From assembly GCF_017498565.1 (NCBI RefSeq), contig NZ_CP071794.1, forward strand, positions 1,736,001 to 1,800,000: DNA of 64,000 bases. The letters run 5' to 3'. This document shows positions 1-9,011 of this stretch, in pieces; within the stretch, counting starts at the first letter, position 1; every line of letters starts with the position of its first letter. Both the position numbers and the translations under genes were made by a program. The notes beneath the pieces are model-generated. The model saw only the letters and a list, made by a program, of their open reading frames with translations. It was not told where the DNA came from and searched no databases. Source of the DNA: Parasphingorhabdus cellanae. GTDB taxonomy: Bacteria; Pseudomonadota; Alphaproteobacteria; Sphingomonadales; Sphingomonadaceae.

Positions 1-731
1 CCAGCCCGGCCCTGAAAACCAAACAAGCCGCTCTCCACAACAGTGCTGCATGGCACAAGACCATAGACAGTCTGCCGACTGATGGCCCGCTGATGATCGT
101 CGCTAACGAATTTTTTGATGCTTTGCCGGTAGAGCAGTTTATTTCGACGCAGGCGGGGTGGCGCCGCCAAATGGTTGCGCGGGAACGCAACAAGTTCATC
201 GCCATTCCCGGCACGACAACTATCGAAAACCAGGTTTTAAAATCCTCTGCTGGCTTGCCCGCTGGTACAATATTGGAAAGTTCTCCCGCTAGCGTCGAGA
301 TCTTGGGCGACCTGTCTAACCGGGTCGCCAAACAGGGCGGCGCTATTTTGATCATCGACTATGGTTATGATCATCCCGGCACAGGCAGCACCCTGCAAGC
401 CGTGAAAAATCATCTGCCTATCAGTCCGTTTGACAGCCCCGGAACGTCGGACCTCACCGCCCACGTCAATTTTCACAGCCTCGGCAATATCGCCAAAACG
501 CGGCTGTTATCCGTTCATGGTCCGACAGAACAGGGGCAATGGCTCAAGACGCTTGGCATTGATCAGCGAGCGAAAAAACTGGCTGAGAGCCGGCCGGATC
601 AAGCCGAAGAAATCCGGGCCGCCCATCACAGGCTGACCCATGTGGAAGAAATGGGCCGGTTATTTCGGGTAATGGCGGCGATATCGATGGACTGGCCGGA
701 ACCCGAGGGTTTTGTTTACAGCGGTAGCTAG
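1..731 (+). CDS. MidA/NDUFAF7-type class I SAM-dependent methyltransferase (C-terminal part)
   Basis: The open frame runs in from before position 1, so the gene is truncated at its 5' end; an internal ATG at 93 is not the true start. The visible part contains ANEFFDALPV (codons from about 99), the hallmark segment of the MidA/NDUFAF7 (DUF185) family, followed by IIDYGYDHPGTGSTLQAV, which is the typical D-Y-G-Y region. In mitochondria this family methylates an arginine of a complex I subunit; the bacterial role is less certain. It ends 31 bp before the convergent Mla-type lipoprotein gene. Confidence 0.85.
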   Translation, partial: SPALKTKQAALHNSAAWHKTIDSLPTDGPLMIVANEFFDALPVEQFISTQAGWRRQMVARERNKFIAIPGTTTIENQVLKSSAGLPAGTILESSPASVEILGDLSNRVAKQGGAILIIDYGYDHPGTGSTLQAVKNHLPISPFDSPGTSDLTAHVNFHSLGNIAKTRLLSVHGPTEQGQWLKTLGIDQRAKKLAESRPDQAEEIRAAHHRLTHVEEMGRLFRVMAAISMDWPEPEGFVYSGS

Positions 732-762
732 AAAACAGGCTTTGACAATACTGAAGCGGCCG

Positions 763-1359
763 CTAGCCAACCCATTCGGCGACTTCCAGAACAACTTTGT
801 TCGCAGCCGAATTCAGAGCCTCTCCAACCGGTCCAGCCTCGGCCGCAAAGACATTTTCACTGGCTTCAAACCGGCGTTTTTCAACCGGTTGGCCATCGCG
901 CATTTTCACGGCGTCATAGGTGACAGTGACGGTCAGGCTGGGCCCGTCCAATCCGAAATTGATCAATTCGCCGGACAAATAGGTTTCGGCTCTGCCACTT
1001 GCCTGCGCGGGTGTCAGTACGAGCCGATCATTTTTGGCGGCGATAGTTTCTGTCAGCAACCCCTGAAACAGCCGCGCCGGCTTATCCACCCATATGGCAT
1101 CTTTGAGATAGGCAATAGTGGTAGCGCCTGCCCGCACCGGAACCCGCACGTTATTAAGTTTTTGCGGCGCTGACGGCAAACGGACAACAAGCGCACCAGA
1201 TTGCGGCCCGGACCGCGCCGCGCCAGCGCCCGGTTTGCTGTCGGATGTCAGCGACAGCAGATAAGGCGGCGGCTTGGTACCGCCGAAACTCACACAGGCA
1301 CTGAGCAAGCTGAAACCTGCTAATATTGCCAATGATTTGCCCTTACGAATGGTGGTCAT
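763..1359 (-). CDS. ABC-type transport auxiliary lipoprotein (Mla/Pqi-like system)
   Basis: 198 aa with an N-terminal signal and lipobox LLSAC, lipidated Cys at residue 22. The body fits the ABC-transport auxiliary lipoprotein family (PqiC/DUF330-like), which accompanies MCE-type lipid transporters in the periplasm. It is the last gene of a four-gene minus-strand operon with the MCE protein (27 bp upstream), ATPase and permease, and this context supports the assignment. The substrate, probably phospholipid or another lipid, cannot be read from the sequence. Confidence 0.82.
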   Translation of the reverse strand: MTTIRKGKSLAILAGFSLLSACVSFGGTKPPPYLLSLTSDSKPGAGAARSGPQSGALVVRLPSAPQKLNNVRVPVRAGATTIAYLKDAIWVDKPARLFQGLLTETIAAKNDRLVLTPAQASGRAETYLSGELINFGLDGPSLTVTVTYDAVKMRDGQPVEKRRFEASENVFAAEAGPVGEALNSAANKVVLEVAEWVG

Positions 1360-1386
1360 GAAGCCAGCCCTTTCAATTGAATGCCT

Positions 1387-2334
1387 CTATTTGCCCGGCT
1401 CATAGTCCGGTAACGCAGGGGCCGATAACAATGACCCGGCACCGCCCTGATCAAGACGCTCCGTTACTTTGGTCAGTGATTTGGTCAATGCCTGCATGTC
1501 CTGAACCAGTTGATCCACTTCCGGCAGTGTTTTGTTCCCAAATTGTTGAACGCCAGGGCGAGCGTCATCAAGCACGACGCTCAGCGCCGCCATGCTTTTT
1601 TCGGCAGCGGCCAAGGTTTTGGTGAGGTTTTTCGCCAATGGTTCGCCATTATCGTTCAACAGCTGATTGGCGTTATCCGCAACGGCGGAAAGCTTCTCGG
1701 CCGTTTCCCCGGCATTGCGGATGGCAATAGTTGACTCAGCCATGAGCGCTTCCAGATTGGGCGCCTGCTGCGCCAACGTACCGGTCATCCGCTCTGTATT
1801 GGCCAAAATACCTTCGATAGATTCCTGATTCTTGTCAGATAGCAGCAAGGTCAGTCGGTCGGTCAACGTTGCCAGTCGTTCGACCACCAGCGGCGCGCTG
1901 TTCAGCAGTTCGCCAAGCGCACCGGGTTTGGTCGGGATTACAGGCACGCCTTCCGGTCCCAAATCCGTGATCGGCGGCGCGTCCTTAACAGCGCCATCCA
2001 ATTGAATGTTCGGCGGAGCGGTGAAACTGATACTTTGGATCGTGGCTGTTGTACCCTGCAAAATCGGTGTTTCTTCACTCACCGTAATGCGCACTCTCAC
2101 AAAATCAGGATCTTTCTTCCACAGTTCGACAGACTCAACTTGCCCCGATGGGACGCCCGCAAAAGTAACGCCCGTGCCTTTGGCAAGGCCGCCCACAGAT
2201 TGCGCGAAAAATATGTCATATTCCTTGGTCGCGCCATCGCCAAAGCGAACAATCCAGACCAGAAACACCGCTAACAGAACCAGCAACGCAAGGGTGATAC
2301 TGCCCACAAGTATATGATTAGACCGTGTTTCCAT
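1387..2334 (-). CDS. MlaD-family MCE-domain protein
   Basis: 315 aa. One N-terminal transmembrane helix (about residues 8-30) is followed by an MCE domain (about 38-115, with the VGGLAKGTGVTFAGVPSGQV segment characteristic of MlaD/Ttg2C). A long Ala/Leu-rich helical region (about 145-290) follows, likely to form the extended periplasmic coil seen in longer MCE proteins. It should be the substrate-binding component anchored in the inner membrane beside the MlaE-like permease. It lies between the ATPase (77 bp upstream) and the auxiliary lipoprotein. Confidence 0.9.
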   Translation of the reverse strand: METRSNHILVGSITLALLVLLAVFLVWIVRFGDGATKEYDIFFAQSVGGLAKGTGVTFAGVPSGQVESVELWKKDPDFVRVRITVSEETPILQGTTATIQSISFTAPPNIQLDGAVKDAPPITDLGPEGVPVIPTKPGALGELLNSAPLVVERLATLTDRLTLLLSDKNQESIEGILANTERMTGTLAQQAPNLEALMAESTIAIRNAGETAEKLSAVADNANQLLNDNGEPLAKNLTKTLAAAEKSMAALSVVLDDARPGVQQFGNKTLPEVDQLVQDMQALTKSLTKVTERLDQGGAGSLLSAPALPDYEPGK

Positions 2335-2410
2335 TATCTCACCTTTATGGCCAGCCGAAACGGCCCCTGCAACCTATCTCTGTGTTGATCCGACATTATC
2401 AATCTCTCCA

Positions 2411-3223
2411 TCATCGCTGTGATGCCGCCATACGCCCGCGCGGACCATTGAAATATTCCTGTATCCATGGGTGATCCATGGCCAGAAGTTCGGGTATCGT
2501 GCCGACCGCGATCACCTGTTGATCAGCTAGTACAGCGACCCGATCACAAATCGCGTGCAGCGTATCCAGATCATGGGTGATCAGAAATACCGTAAGGCCC
2601 AAGGTCTGTTGTAATTCACGGGTCAAATTGTCGAAAGCGGCGGCTCCGATCGGATCCAGCCCAGCCGTCGGTTCATCCAAAAACAACAGCTCAGGGTCCA
2701 GCGCCAATGCGCGGGCAATTCCGGCACGTTTTCGCATCCCGCCAGACAGCTCGGAGGGATATTTGGGCGATGCTTCGGGCGGCAACCCCGACAGGCAGAC
2801 TTTGTATTTCGCAACTTCCCGGCGAAACGCCCGGTCCATATCGGGGTAAAATTCGCGCATCGGCACCATCACATTTTCCGCGACGGTGAGCGTGGAAAAC
2901 AGCGCGCCACCCTGAAATAGTACCCCCCAGCGCTTACGCACGTCAATCGTCTCCGCTTCCGACCGTCCGAGCAGCGATTCTCCAAAAACCTCAACAGAGC
3001 CTTCATCGGGTTGTTGCAGGCCGATAATCGAACGCATCAGCACCGACTTACCCGTTCCCGACCCGCCAACAACGCCTAAAATCTCGCCTTTCCGGACGTC
3101 TAGGTCGAGATTTTCATGCACGACTTGCGAACCAAAGCTGTTGCGCAGCCCTTTGACGCAGATGACCGGTCCGTCAAAATCACGGTTCACAATCATGGAG
3201 TCCTCTTCCGCCATCAGTTCCAC
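2411..3223 (-). CDS. Mla-type ABC transporter ATP-binding protein
   Basis: 270 aa ATPase with Walker A GGSGTGKS (about residues 53-60), signature LSGGMRKRAGIARALA, Walker B LLFLDEPTAGLDP and an H-loop in LITHDLDTL. The LSGGM-R-K-R-A variant signature is typical of the MlaF/Ttg2A group. The ORF start overlaps the permease gene by 10 nt; an ATG at 3214 overlaps the permease stop by 1 nt (TGATG) and is equally plausible. Both imply translational coupling. It powers the lipid transporter encoded by the adjacent MCE and permease genes. Confidence 0.92.
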   Translation of the reverse strand: MELMAEEDSMIVNRDFDGPVICVKGLRNSFGSQVVHENLDLDVRKGEILGVVGGSGTGKSVLMRSIIGLQQPDEGSVEVFGESLLGRSEAETIDVRKRWGVLFQGGALFSTLTVAENVMVPMREFYPDMDRAFRREVAKYKVCLSGLPPEASPKYPSELSGGMRKRAGIARALALDPELLFLDEPTAGLDPIGAAAFDNLTRELQQTLGLTVFLITHDLDTLHAICDRVAVLADQQVIAVGTIPELLAMDHPWIQEYFNGPRGRMAASQR

Positions 3224-4326
3224 CCGATCCAGCTGAAGAACACTGCGAAAAACGCGTCGAGCACGATCACCAGGAAAATGGCCTGCACCACTGCTGCAGT
3301 AGTGCGCTTACCGACTTCTTCGGCATTGCCCTTGACCTGCATCCCTTGATAACAGCCGCAAATAGCGATAATCGCGCCGAATACAGGGGCCTTGACGAGA
3401 CCAACATAGACGTCCGTAAGCGGCACGACTTCCCTGATCCGCGCAAAAAAGGTCGCAGGCGGGATATCCAGTTCTACCCAGCTCAACAGCCCCCCGCCGA
3501 TAATCGCGACCACGGACGCATAAAATCCCAGCAATGGCAGCATGAACACAGCCGCCAAAAAGCGCGGAAGCACCAACGCTTCTACAGGTGACACACCGAT
3601 AGTACGCATTGCATCGATTTCTTCGGTCAGCTTCATAGTACCGATTTGTGCAGCAAAAGCCGAGCCCGACCGCCCCGCGACCATGATGGCGGTCATCAAG
3701 ACACCGAGTTCCCGCAAGGTCAGTCGTCCAACCAGATTGACCGTGAAAACCTCGGCGCCAAATTGCCTGAGTTGCACCGCGCCCTGCTGAGCAATCACCA
3801 GTCCGATGAGAAAGCTCATCAAACCGATAATGCCAAGCGCGCGGACACCGACAACATCAAAACGCTGGATCACAGCGTTCCAGCGGATACGGCGGGGATG
3901 CAAAATCAGGGAACCGGCAGCAGAAACAACGGACCCGAAAAATCCGATCAAGCCGGCCAGGGTCGTAAAAGCAATCGTGGTTGATTCGCCTACCTCATTC
4001 AGCACGCGGATCAGCGGGTTCGGCGGCTCAGGGCGCACTTCGGCGGGCTGGTCGACCCCCCTCACAGCTGCAATCAGACGTTCGGCCTCGTTGTCCACTC
4101 CAGCAATTTCCGCACTGTTATCGCGCGCAGTCCGGTGGATAAGCCAAGCGCCCACCGTGTCGATATAGCCGATATCAGTCAGGTCCAACTGCTGCACTTC
4201 ACCATCATAGCTTTGCAGCCGCTCTGGAAGGTCACCAATAGCGGCGATGGAAAGATCACCTGAAAAACGGAGTATAATGCCTCCGTCTTCGGTTGTTTCT
4301 TCGATAAAATCGCTCGACACTGTCAT
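3214..4326 (-). CDS. MlaE-family permease with N-terminal STAS-like domain
   Basis: 370 aa. Residues 1-95 look like a STAS/MlaB-type domain (FSGDLSIAAIGDLPERL, LDLTDIGYIDTVGAWLI), and residues about 120-370 are the MlaE permease with five or so hydrophobic segments and the conserved MRTIGVSPVEALVLPR stretch. In E. coli the STAS component (MlaB) is a separate protein; here it is fused to the permease, a known arrangement in many proteobacteria. First gene of the minus-strand operon, divergent from the HAD hydrolase; the 112-bp spacer must hold both promoters. Confidence 0.92.
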   Translation of the reverse strand: MTVSSDFIEETTEDGGIILRFSGDLSIAAIGDLPERLQSYDGEVQQLDLTDIGYIDTVGAWLIHRTARDNSAEIAGVDNEAERLIAAVRGVDQPAEVRPEPPNPLIRVLNEVGESTTIAFTTLAGLIGFFGSVVSAAGSLILHPRRIRWNAVIQRFDVVGVRALGIIGLMSFLIGLVIAQQGAVQLRQFGAEVFTVNLVGRLTLRELGVLMTAIMVAGRSGSAFAAQIGTMKLTEEIDAMRTIGVSPVEALVLPRFLAAVFMLPLLGFYASVVAIIGGGLLSWVELDIPPATFFARIREVVPLTDVYVGLVKAPVFGAIIAICGCYQGMQVKGNAEEVGKRTTAAVVQAIFLVIVLDAFFAVFFSWIGWN

Positions 4327-4438
4327 CCTGATCCTTGGTGACTGAAAAATATCAAAAGCTCAAGTAATTATGATGCTTCATGATTTGACGATTTTTTACC
4401 GGCACTGCTAAGGGGACCAAATTATTGGGAAACTGGGC

Positions 4439-5113
4439 GTGATGACGAAATTGGCTATTTACGATATGGATCGAACAATTACGATCCGCGGTACTTATAC
4501 GCCGTTCTTATTGCACATGGTTTTCGCGCGCGCGCCATGGCGGTTGGCCTTGCTTCCACTGCTGCCATTCGGGTTTATCGGCTATGGTCTGAAATTGATC
4601 AGCCGTAAGACTCTCAAAACCTATAACCAAAGGCTGCTGCTTGGGAGTAAGCCGAGCATCAAAAAGCTGGAGCCGCATATTGAACGCTATGCGGATAAAG
4701 TAATGCGGGCCAATAGCTATGCCAAAGCAATCGGTCAGGTCGAAGCAGATCGGGCAGAGGGACGCAAGCTCGTGCTCGCGACCGCATCCTACGAACTCTA
4801 TGTCAATGCGATAGCCGCGCGTCTGGGGTTTGATGATGTCATCGCCACGCGCTTGAAAATCGACGAACAGGGGCAAGTACTACCGGAAATTATCGGTGAA
4901 AATTGCTATGATGTCGCCAAGCTCGACCGGATCAAGACTTTTCTAGACGACCAAGGCCTGACGCGCGACAACATCCATATCCGGGCCTATTCCGACCATG
5001 TCAGCGATGCACCTATGCTTGAATTTGCCGATGAAGCGGTTGCGACGACGCCCAGCGCGCCTTTGCGAGCACTCGCAAAGAGACGCGGCTGGAAAATACT
5101 CGACTGGGCCTGA
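4439..5113 (+). CDS. HAD-IB family phosphatase (SerB-like)
   Basis: 224 aa HAD hydrolase. Motif I is YDMDRTIT (nucleophile and acid/base Asp pair near residues 9 and 11), motif II lies in LVLATASYELY and motif III/IV is YSDHVSDAPMLEFAD. This matches the HAD subfamily IB that includes phosphoserine phosphatase and several phospholipid-head-group phosphatases; the substrate is not predictable. The frame opens with GTG at 4439 immediately followed by ATG at 4442; the ATG is at least as likely. A TTGACG at 4385-4390 could be its -35, but no good -10 is visible. Confidence 0.85.
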   Translation: MMTKLAIYDMDRTITIRGTYTPFLLHMVFARAPWRLALLPLLPFGFIGYGLKLISRKTLKTYNQRLLLGSKPSIKKLEPHIERYADKVMRANSYAKAIGQVEADRAEGRKLVLATASYELYVNAIAARLGFDDVIATRLKIDEQGQVLPEIIGENCYDVAKLDRIKTFLDDQGLTRDNIHIRAYSDHVSDAPMLEFADEAVATTPSAPLRALAKRRGWKILDWA

Positions 5114-5276
5114 TAGCAGGCTTTCCTACATTCGGGCCGCTATGCTATGTAGATAATGGCTCTTTCTCAGTCTTAAATATCGTGCATCGGCAAACCTATG
5201 CTAGCAAGAATATGTTTCCGCATTAGGGGGTGTGACCCTGTGTGACCCTATCCATTTTTGCGCACACCAACTTGGC

Positions 5277-6602
5277 TTAAACCGTTTCCAGCGCCTGCTC
5301 AAAATCGGCGATCAGATCATCCGGGTCTTCCACACCAATGGAAATACGCACCAGATTGTCGGTGATGCCCAACGCCGCCCGGCGATCATCGGGCACAGAC
5401 AAGTGAGTCATCGCCGCTGGCAGACTTGCCAGGGTCTCGGTTCCGCCCAAACTCACCGCAAGCTTCGCGATTTTCAGCGCATCGAGAAAGGCAAAGGCCT
5501 CTGCCTCACCGCCCTTGATGAATACCGAGAAGGTGGAGCCAGCGCCGCTGCAATGGCGATCATAAATATCCTGTTGTGAAGCATCGGAAATGAAACCGAG
5601 ATAGCCGAGTCCTTCGACTTTCGGATGGTCGCGCAGAAACGCACAGACTTTCTCTGCATTTTCGCCCGCACGGGTCATGCGCAATTCCAGCGTTTCGAGA
5701 CTGCGCATCAGCATCCATGCCGTGTTAGGATCACAGATTGTGCCGATTGTGTTCCGGATCGCCCGGATCGGGTCCATATGGGCTTTTGAACCCAGAACAC
5801 CACCAGCGACCAGATCACTATGCCCGCCAACATATTTGGTCAGACTGTAGATCACGATATCGGCGCCATGTTTCAGCGGCTGCTGCCACAAGGGGCCGAG
5901 GAAGGTATTGTCAATCGCGATAGGAGGCGAAGCTTCATCTTTAAAAACCTGATTCCGCGCCTCGGCTACGCCTTCGATGTCTACCAGCGCATTGGTCGGG
6001 TTAGCAGGACTTTCGAGATAGATAACAGCAACTTTGCCGCCATTATCTGCCGCTTGTGTCTTGGCTTTTTCCAGCAATGCGGAAACCTCATCCGGTGTCG
6101 CACCGGCAGGAAAATCGATGAAGGTCACACCAAAGCGGCCCAAAATCTTGTTAATTAACGTTTCGGTGGCGGCATAAAGCGGGCCACTATGGACCACCAC
6201 ATCGCCTTGATTGACATTGGCGAGCAAAACCGTCGCAATCGCCGACATGCCGCTGGAAAATACCAGAGCATCTTCCGCTTCGTCCCAGATGCTGAGGCGG
6301 TCTTCGAGAATTTCCTGATTGGGGCCGTTGAAGCGCGAATAGACCAGACCATCAGCACCCCCCGGACGTTTACCGGTAATGCCTTCGAAATGACGCTTGC
6401 CCGCAGCGGAATCTTCAAAAGCGAAGGTTGATGTCAGAAAAATTGGCGGCTTGAGCGACCCTTCTGACAGGACCGGGTCATAGCCATGACCCATCATCAA
6501 AGTGGATGGCTTCAGCTTGCGTCCACCAATTTTTTCAATCGGTGCTTTCGGCATCCGGCGCGGCGTTACCGGAACAATTGGATCGTCGTTCTGATCGGAC
6601 AT
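5277..6602 (-). CDS. cystathionine gamma-synthase family PLP-dependent enzyme
   Basis: 441 aa member of the Cys/Met metabolism PLP family. The PLP lysine is K256 in YSLTKYVGGHSDLVAGG; FSSGMSAIATVL and the IDNTF segment are also conserved. It has a longer N-terminus than MetB or MetC, as in the separate 'cystathionine gamma-synthase family' group of alphaproteobacteria, so synthase, lyase or sulfhydrylase activity cannot be decided. The 47 bp to the upstream transporter gene leave no room for a SAM riboswitch. Convergent with the HAD hydrolase. Confidence 0.9.
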   Translation of the reverse strand: MSDQNDDPIVPVTPRRMPKAPIEKIGGRKLKPSTLMMGHGYDPVLSEGSLKPPIFLTSTFAFEDSAAGKRHFEGITGKRPGGADGLVYSRFNGPNQEILEDRLSIWDEAEDALVFSSGMSAIATVLLANVNQGDVVVHSGPLYAATETLINKILGRFGVTFIDFPAGATPDEVSALLEKAKTQAADNGGKVAVIYLESPANPTNALVDIEGVAEARNQVFKDEASPPIAIDNTFLGPLWQQPLKHGADIVIYSLTKYVGGHSDLVAGGVLGSKAHMDPIRAIRNTIGTICDPNTAWMLMRSLETLELRMTRAGENAEKVCAFLRDHPKVEGLGYLGFISDASQQDIYDRHCSGAGSTFSVFIKGGEAEAFAFLDALKIAKLAVSLGGTETLASLPAAMTHLSVPDDRRAALGITDNLVRISIGVEDPDDLIADFEQALETV

Positions 6603-6649
6603 TTTCTCTCTCCAGCCTAAATTATCTTGAACGCGCCATGCCGCAAAAC

Positions 6650-8056
6650 TTAACTGATTACAAATGAAACTATCCAGATGCAGCCGATGATGATCGGGAT
6701 ACCGGCAACATCAAGCACCAACCCCGATTTCAGCATTTTTGGCAATTCAATATGGTTGGTGGACCAGGCAATCGCGTTCGGCCCCGTGCCGGAAGGTAAC
6801 ATGAAGCCCCAGCTTGCGGCCATCGCCGCTGGCATGGCAAGCAGGATTGGATCAACGCCAGTGGCAAGGATAAGGCTAGCGACCACAGGCATGATGCCGC
6901 TGGCAGTCGCCACGTTCGACGCAAATTCGGTGACCAGGATGACAAGCGCAACCAGTGCGATGGCGATCACGATTACGGGCACGCTCTTGAGCGGTTCCAA
7001 CGCCAGTCCTAGCCAGTCGGCAAGTCCGGATTCGATTATCCCAGCCGCGAGTGCCAGACCACCGCCGAACATCATGATTACACCCCATGGCGCTCGGTCC
7101 GCTTCGTCCCAGTTCAGCAGTCGACGTCCGGTGCCGTCAGGCAACATAAACAGCAGCATGCCACCCAATATCGCGATACTGCCATCATGCACGGCACCAT
7201 CAGGCAGCACAGCCTTGATCTGAGGCAGGAACAACCAACCGAGCACAACGAGCGCAACCACTGGCACAACACGCTTTTCTGGCAGACTCCAAGTTCCAGC
7301 GGACCCGATAGCTTCCTTTGCACTTACCCCGTCGAAACTATGTTTGCCCACTTTCTGCACCGTGATGAGGATCGCTGCGCAGACGGGCAGACCAATGATG
7401 ACAATCGGCAGCCCGAATTTCAGCCAGCTCAGGAAATCGATATCCATACCGAGTGTCTTGTTGATCAGGCCAGCGGCAATGGCGTTGGTCGGACTGCCCA
7501 CCAATGTGCCAAGCCCGCCAATCGATGCGGCAAAGGCCACACCCATGATCAGCGCCCCGGCAAAGCCATCTGTCTCGCCATCCTTGATTCCGCCAGCCAC
7601 CAGCACCGCCACCGCGATCGGGACCATGATCAGCGTCGATGACGTGTTGGAGATTAGCATGCTCAACAGGGCGGTCGCGGCCATGAAGGCGATCAAAATT
7701 CCCCATGCGCTTTTGCCCGCCATGCTGACAATTGCGAGCGCCAGCCGTCGATGGAGGCCAACCCGCTCAATCGCCAGCGCGAGAAATGCGCCGCCGAGGA
7801 TCAGGAACAGGATTGGTGAATAATATTGGCTGGCGGTCGTGCGGACATCCATGACATCCATTACCGGCAGCGCCAAAAACGGGAGCAACGCGGTCGCGGT
7901 CAACGGCACCGCTTGTGTCATCCACCATGTCGCCATGAGAACCGTCAGCGCAGCAACATGCCATGCTGCTGGACTCATAGCGGCTGGCGCTGGAAGCATA
8001 AGCATCGCAACAAACACCGCTAGGCCACCGATAAGTCCGACGCGCTGGGCGTTCAT
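6650..8056 (-). CDS. SLC13/DASS-family anion symporter
   Basis: About 468 aa, strongly hydrophobic with roughly a dozen membrane segments. Two SN(T) motifs typical of the divalent anion:Na+ symporter family are visible, ISNTSSTLIMVPIA and FASNVATASGIMPVV, plus a GSPTNAIA substrate-loop segment. Likely substrates are dicarboxylates or another anion. The frame stays open to an ATG at 8110, but that extension (FRRWAPAYAGAQG) encodes an extragenic palindrome, so the ATG at 8056 (MNAQRVGL) was chosen. It lies 47 bp upstream of the cystathionine gamma-synthase-family gene and may be co-transcribed. Confidence 0.88.
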   Translation of the reverse strand: MNAQRVGLIGGLAVFVAMLMLPAPAAMSPAAWHVAALTVLMATWWMTQAVPLTATALLPFLALPVMDVMDVRTTASQYYSPILFLILGGAFLALAIERVGLHRRLALAIVSMAGKSAWGILIAFMAATALLSMLISNTSSTLIMVPIAVAVLVAGGIKDGETDGFAGALIMGVAFAASIGGLGTLVGSPTNAIAAGLINKTLGMDIDFLSWLKFGLPIVIIGLPVCAAILITVQKVGKHSFDGVSAKEAIGSAGTWSLPEKRVVPVVALVVLGWLFLPQIKAVLPDGAVHDGSIAILGGMLLFMLPDGTGRRLLNWDEADRAPWGVIMMFGGGLALAAGIIESGLADWLGLALEPLKSVPVIVIAIALVALVILVTEFASNVATASGIMPVVASLILATGVDPILLAMPAAMAASWGFMLPSGTGPNAIAWSTNHIELPKMLKSGLVLDVAGIPIIIGCIWIVSFVIS

Positions 8057-8075
8057 ATATTTCCCCGATCCTTGT

Positions 8076-8095
8076 GCTCCTGCATAAGCAGGAGC
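8076..8095. repeat. perfect 8-bp palindrome upstream of the SLC13 gene
   Basis: GCTCCTGC-ATAA-GCAGGAGC, two perfect 8-bp arms around a 4-nt loop, about 20 bp upstream of the chosen transporter start. It resembles a short REP-like hairpin or operator; there is no T-run. Its presence is the reason for rejecting the longer transporter ORF. Confidence 0.5.
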
Positions 8096-8228
8096 CCATC
8101 TCCTAAACATCCATCTAATCGCAACCGCGGTGGAATAGCAATCGCAAGTCTTTCGTTGAGCCTGTTACCAAGCCAGTGCATTTGGCGGCCAGACCGGGAG
8201 ATGGCCCCCTGCCTGCACAGGGGCAAAG

Positions 8229-9011
8229 CTAGGGTCGCAAACCAATCAGCGATATCTGCCGACCATAGCCCGCTTCCCCGCGATGGCAGGAACGGCGGTA
8301 GCTGTAATAGCGCTCTTCATTGGCGTAAGTGTCGAGACCGAGCTTATCGATTTTCATCACGCCTGCCTTGGTCAAGCGATCGGCCACATAAGATTCTATG
8401 TCGAACTGGAAATGACCGGCTTTACCAGCTGCAAAATACCTTTCATTTTCAGGATCCTTCTCGACAAAACGCGCTTGAAAACCGACATCGACCTCATAGC
8501 TTTCCTGCGCGATGCAAGGGCCTATGGCGCAAGCGATATTATCCCGCGATGCGCCCAGCTCTTCCATAGCCGCCACAATATGATCGGTAACTCCACCAAT
8601 CGCGCCTTTCCATCCGGCATGGGCCGCGCCGACAATCTGCGCTGCCGCGTCGAAAAACAGCACCGGCACACAATCGGCGGTCAATATACCGAGCAGCAGT
8701 CCTGGCCTATCTGTCACCATCGCATCGACCCGTGGCCGTTCATCAATGGCAAAAGGCTCCGTTACAATTGCCACATCGGCGCTATGCACCTGATACAAAG
8801 TGACCAATTCGCCATTCGGCAAGACCGCAGCCTTGGCCTGTTGACGATTTTTGATAATGGCATCTTGGTCGTCATCGCTGCCAAGACCGACATTGAGACC
8901 AGCATAGATGCCAGTGGAAAAACCGCCTGATCGGCCCAGAAATCCATGAGCCGCGCCTTGGAGCAACGGGGCTTTCGTGACATCCACCGCCGATCGGGTT
9001 GGCTCAGGCAA
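8229..9011 (-). CDS. pgeF: peptidoglycan editing factor PgeF (multicopper polyphenol oxidase/laccase-domain family)
   Basis: 260 aa. Conserved metal-site segments are present: LYQVHSADV (His), LTADCVPVLFFD (Cys) and AHAGWKGAIGG (His), then ACAIGPCIAQESYEV. The family (YfiH/PgeF, 'laccase domain') has been linked to removal of mis-incorporated L-Ser from peptidoglycan precursors; purine nucleoside phosphorylase activity is also reported for relatives. The start overlaps the end of the aminopeptidase N gene by 8 nt, so the two are translationally coupled. Length is normal. Confidence 0.9.
   Translation of the reverse strand: MPEPTRSAVDVTKAPLLQGAAHGFLGRSGGFSTGIYAGLNVGLGSDDDQDAIIKNRQQAKAAVLPNGELVTLYQVHSADVAIVTEPFAIDERPRVDAMVTDRPGLLLGILTADCVPVLFFDAAAQIVGAAHAGWKGAIGGVTDHIVAAMEELGASRDNIACAIGPCIAQESYEVDVGFQARFVEKDPENERYFAAGKAGHFQFDIESYVADRLTKAGVMKIDKLGLDTYANEERYYSYRRSCHRGEAGYGRQISLIGLRP

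Noticed and set aside
6603..6649. SAM-II-type riboswitch upstream of the cystathionine gamma-synthase-family gene
   Set aside because: Only 47 bp separate it from the upstream gene and no conserved pseudoknot sequence is visible.
8057..8110. N-terminal extension of the SLC13 transporter to ATG 8110
   Set aside because: The 18 extra codons encode an 8-bp-arm palindrome typical of extragenic DNA and lack similarity to transporter N-termini.
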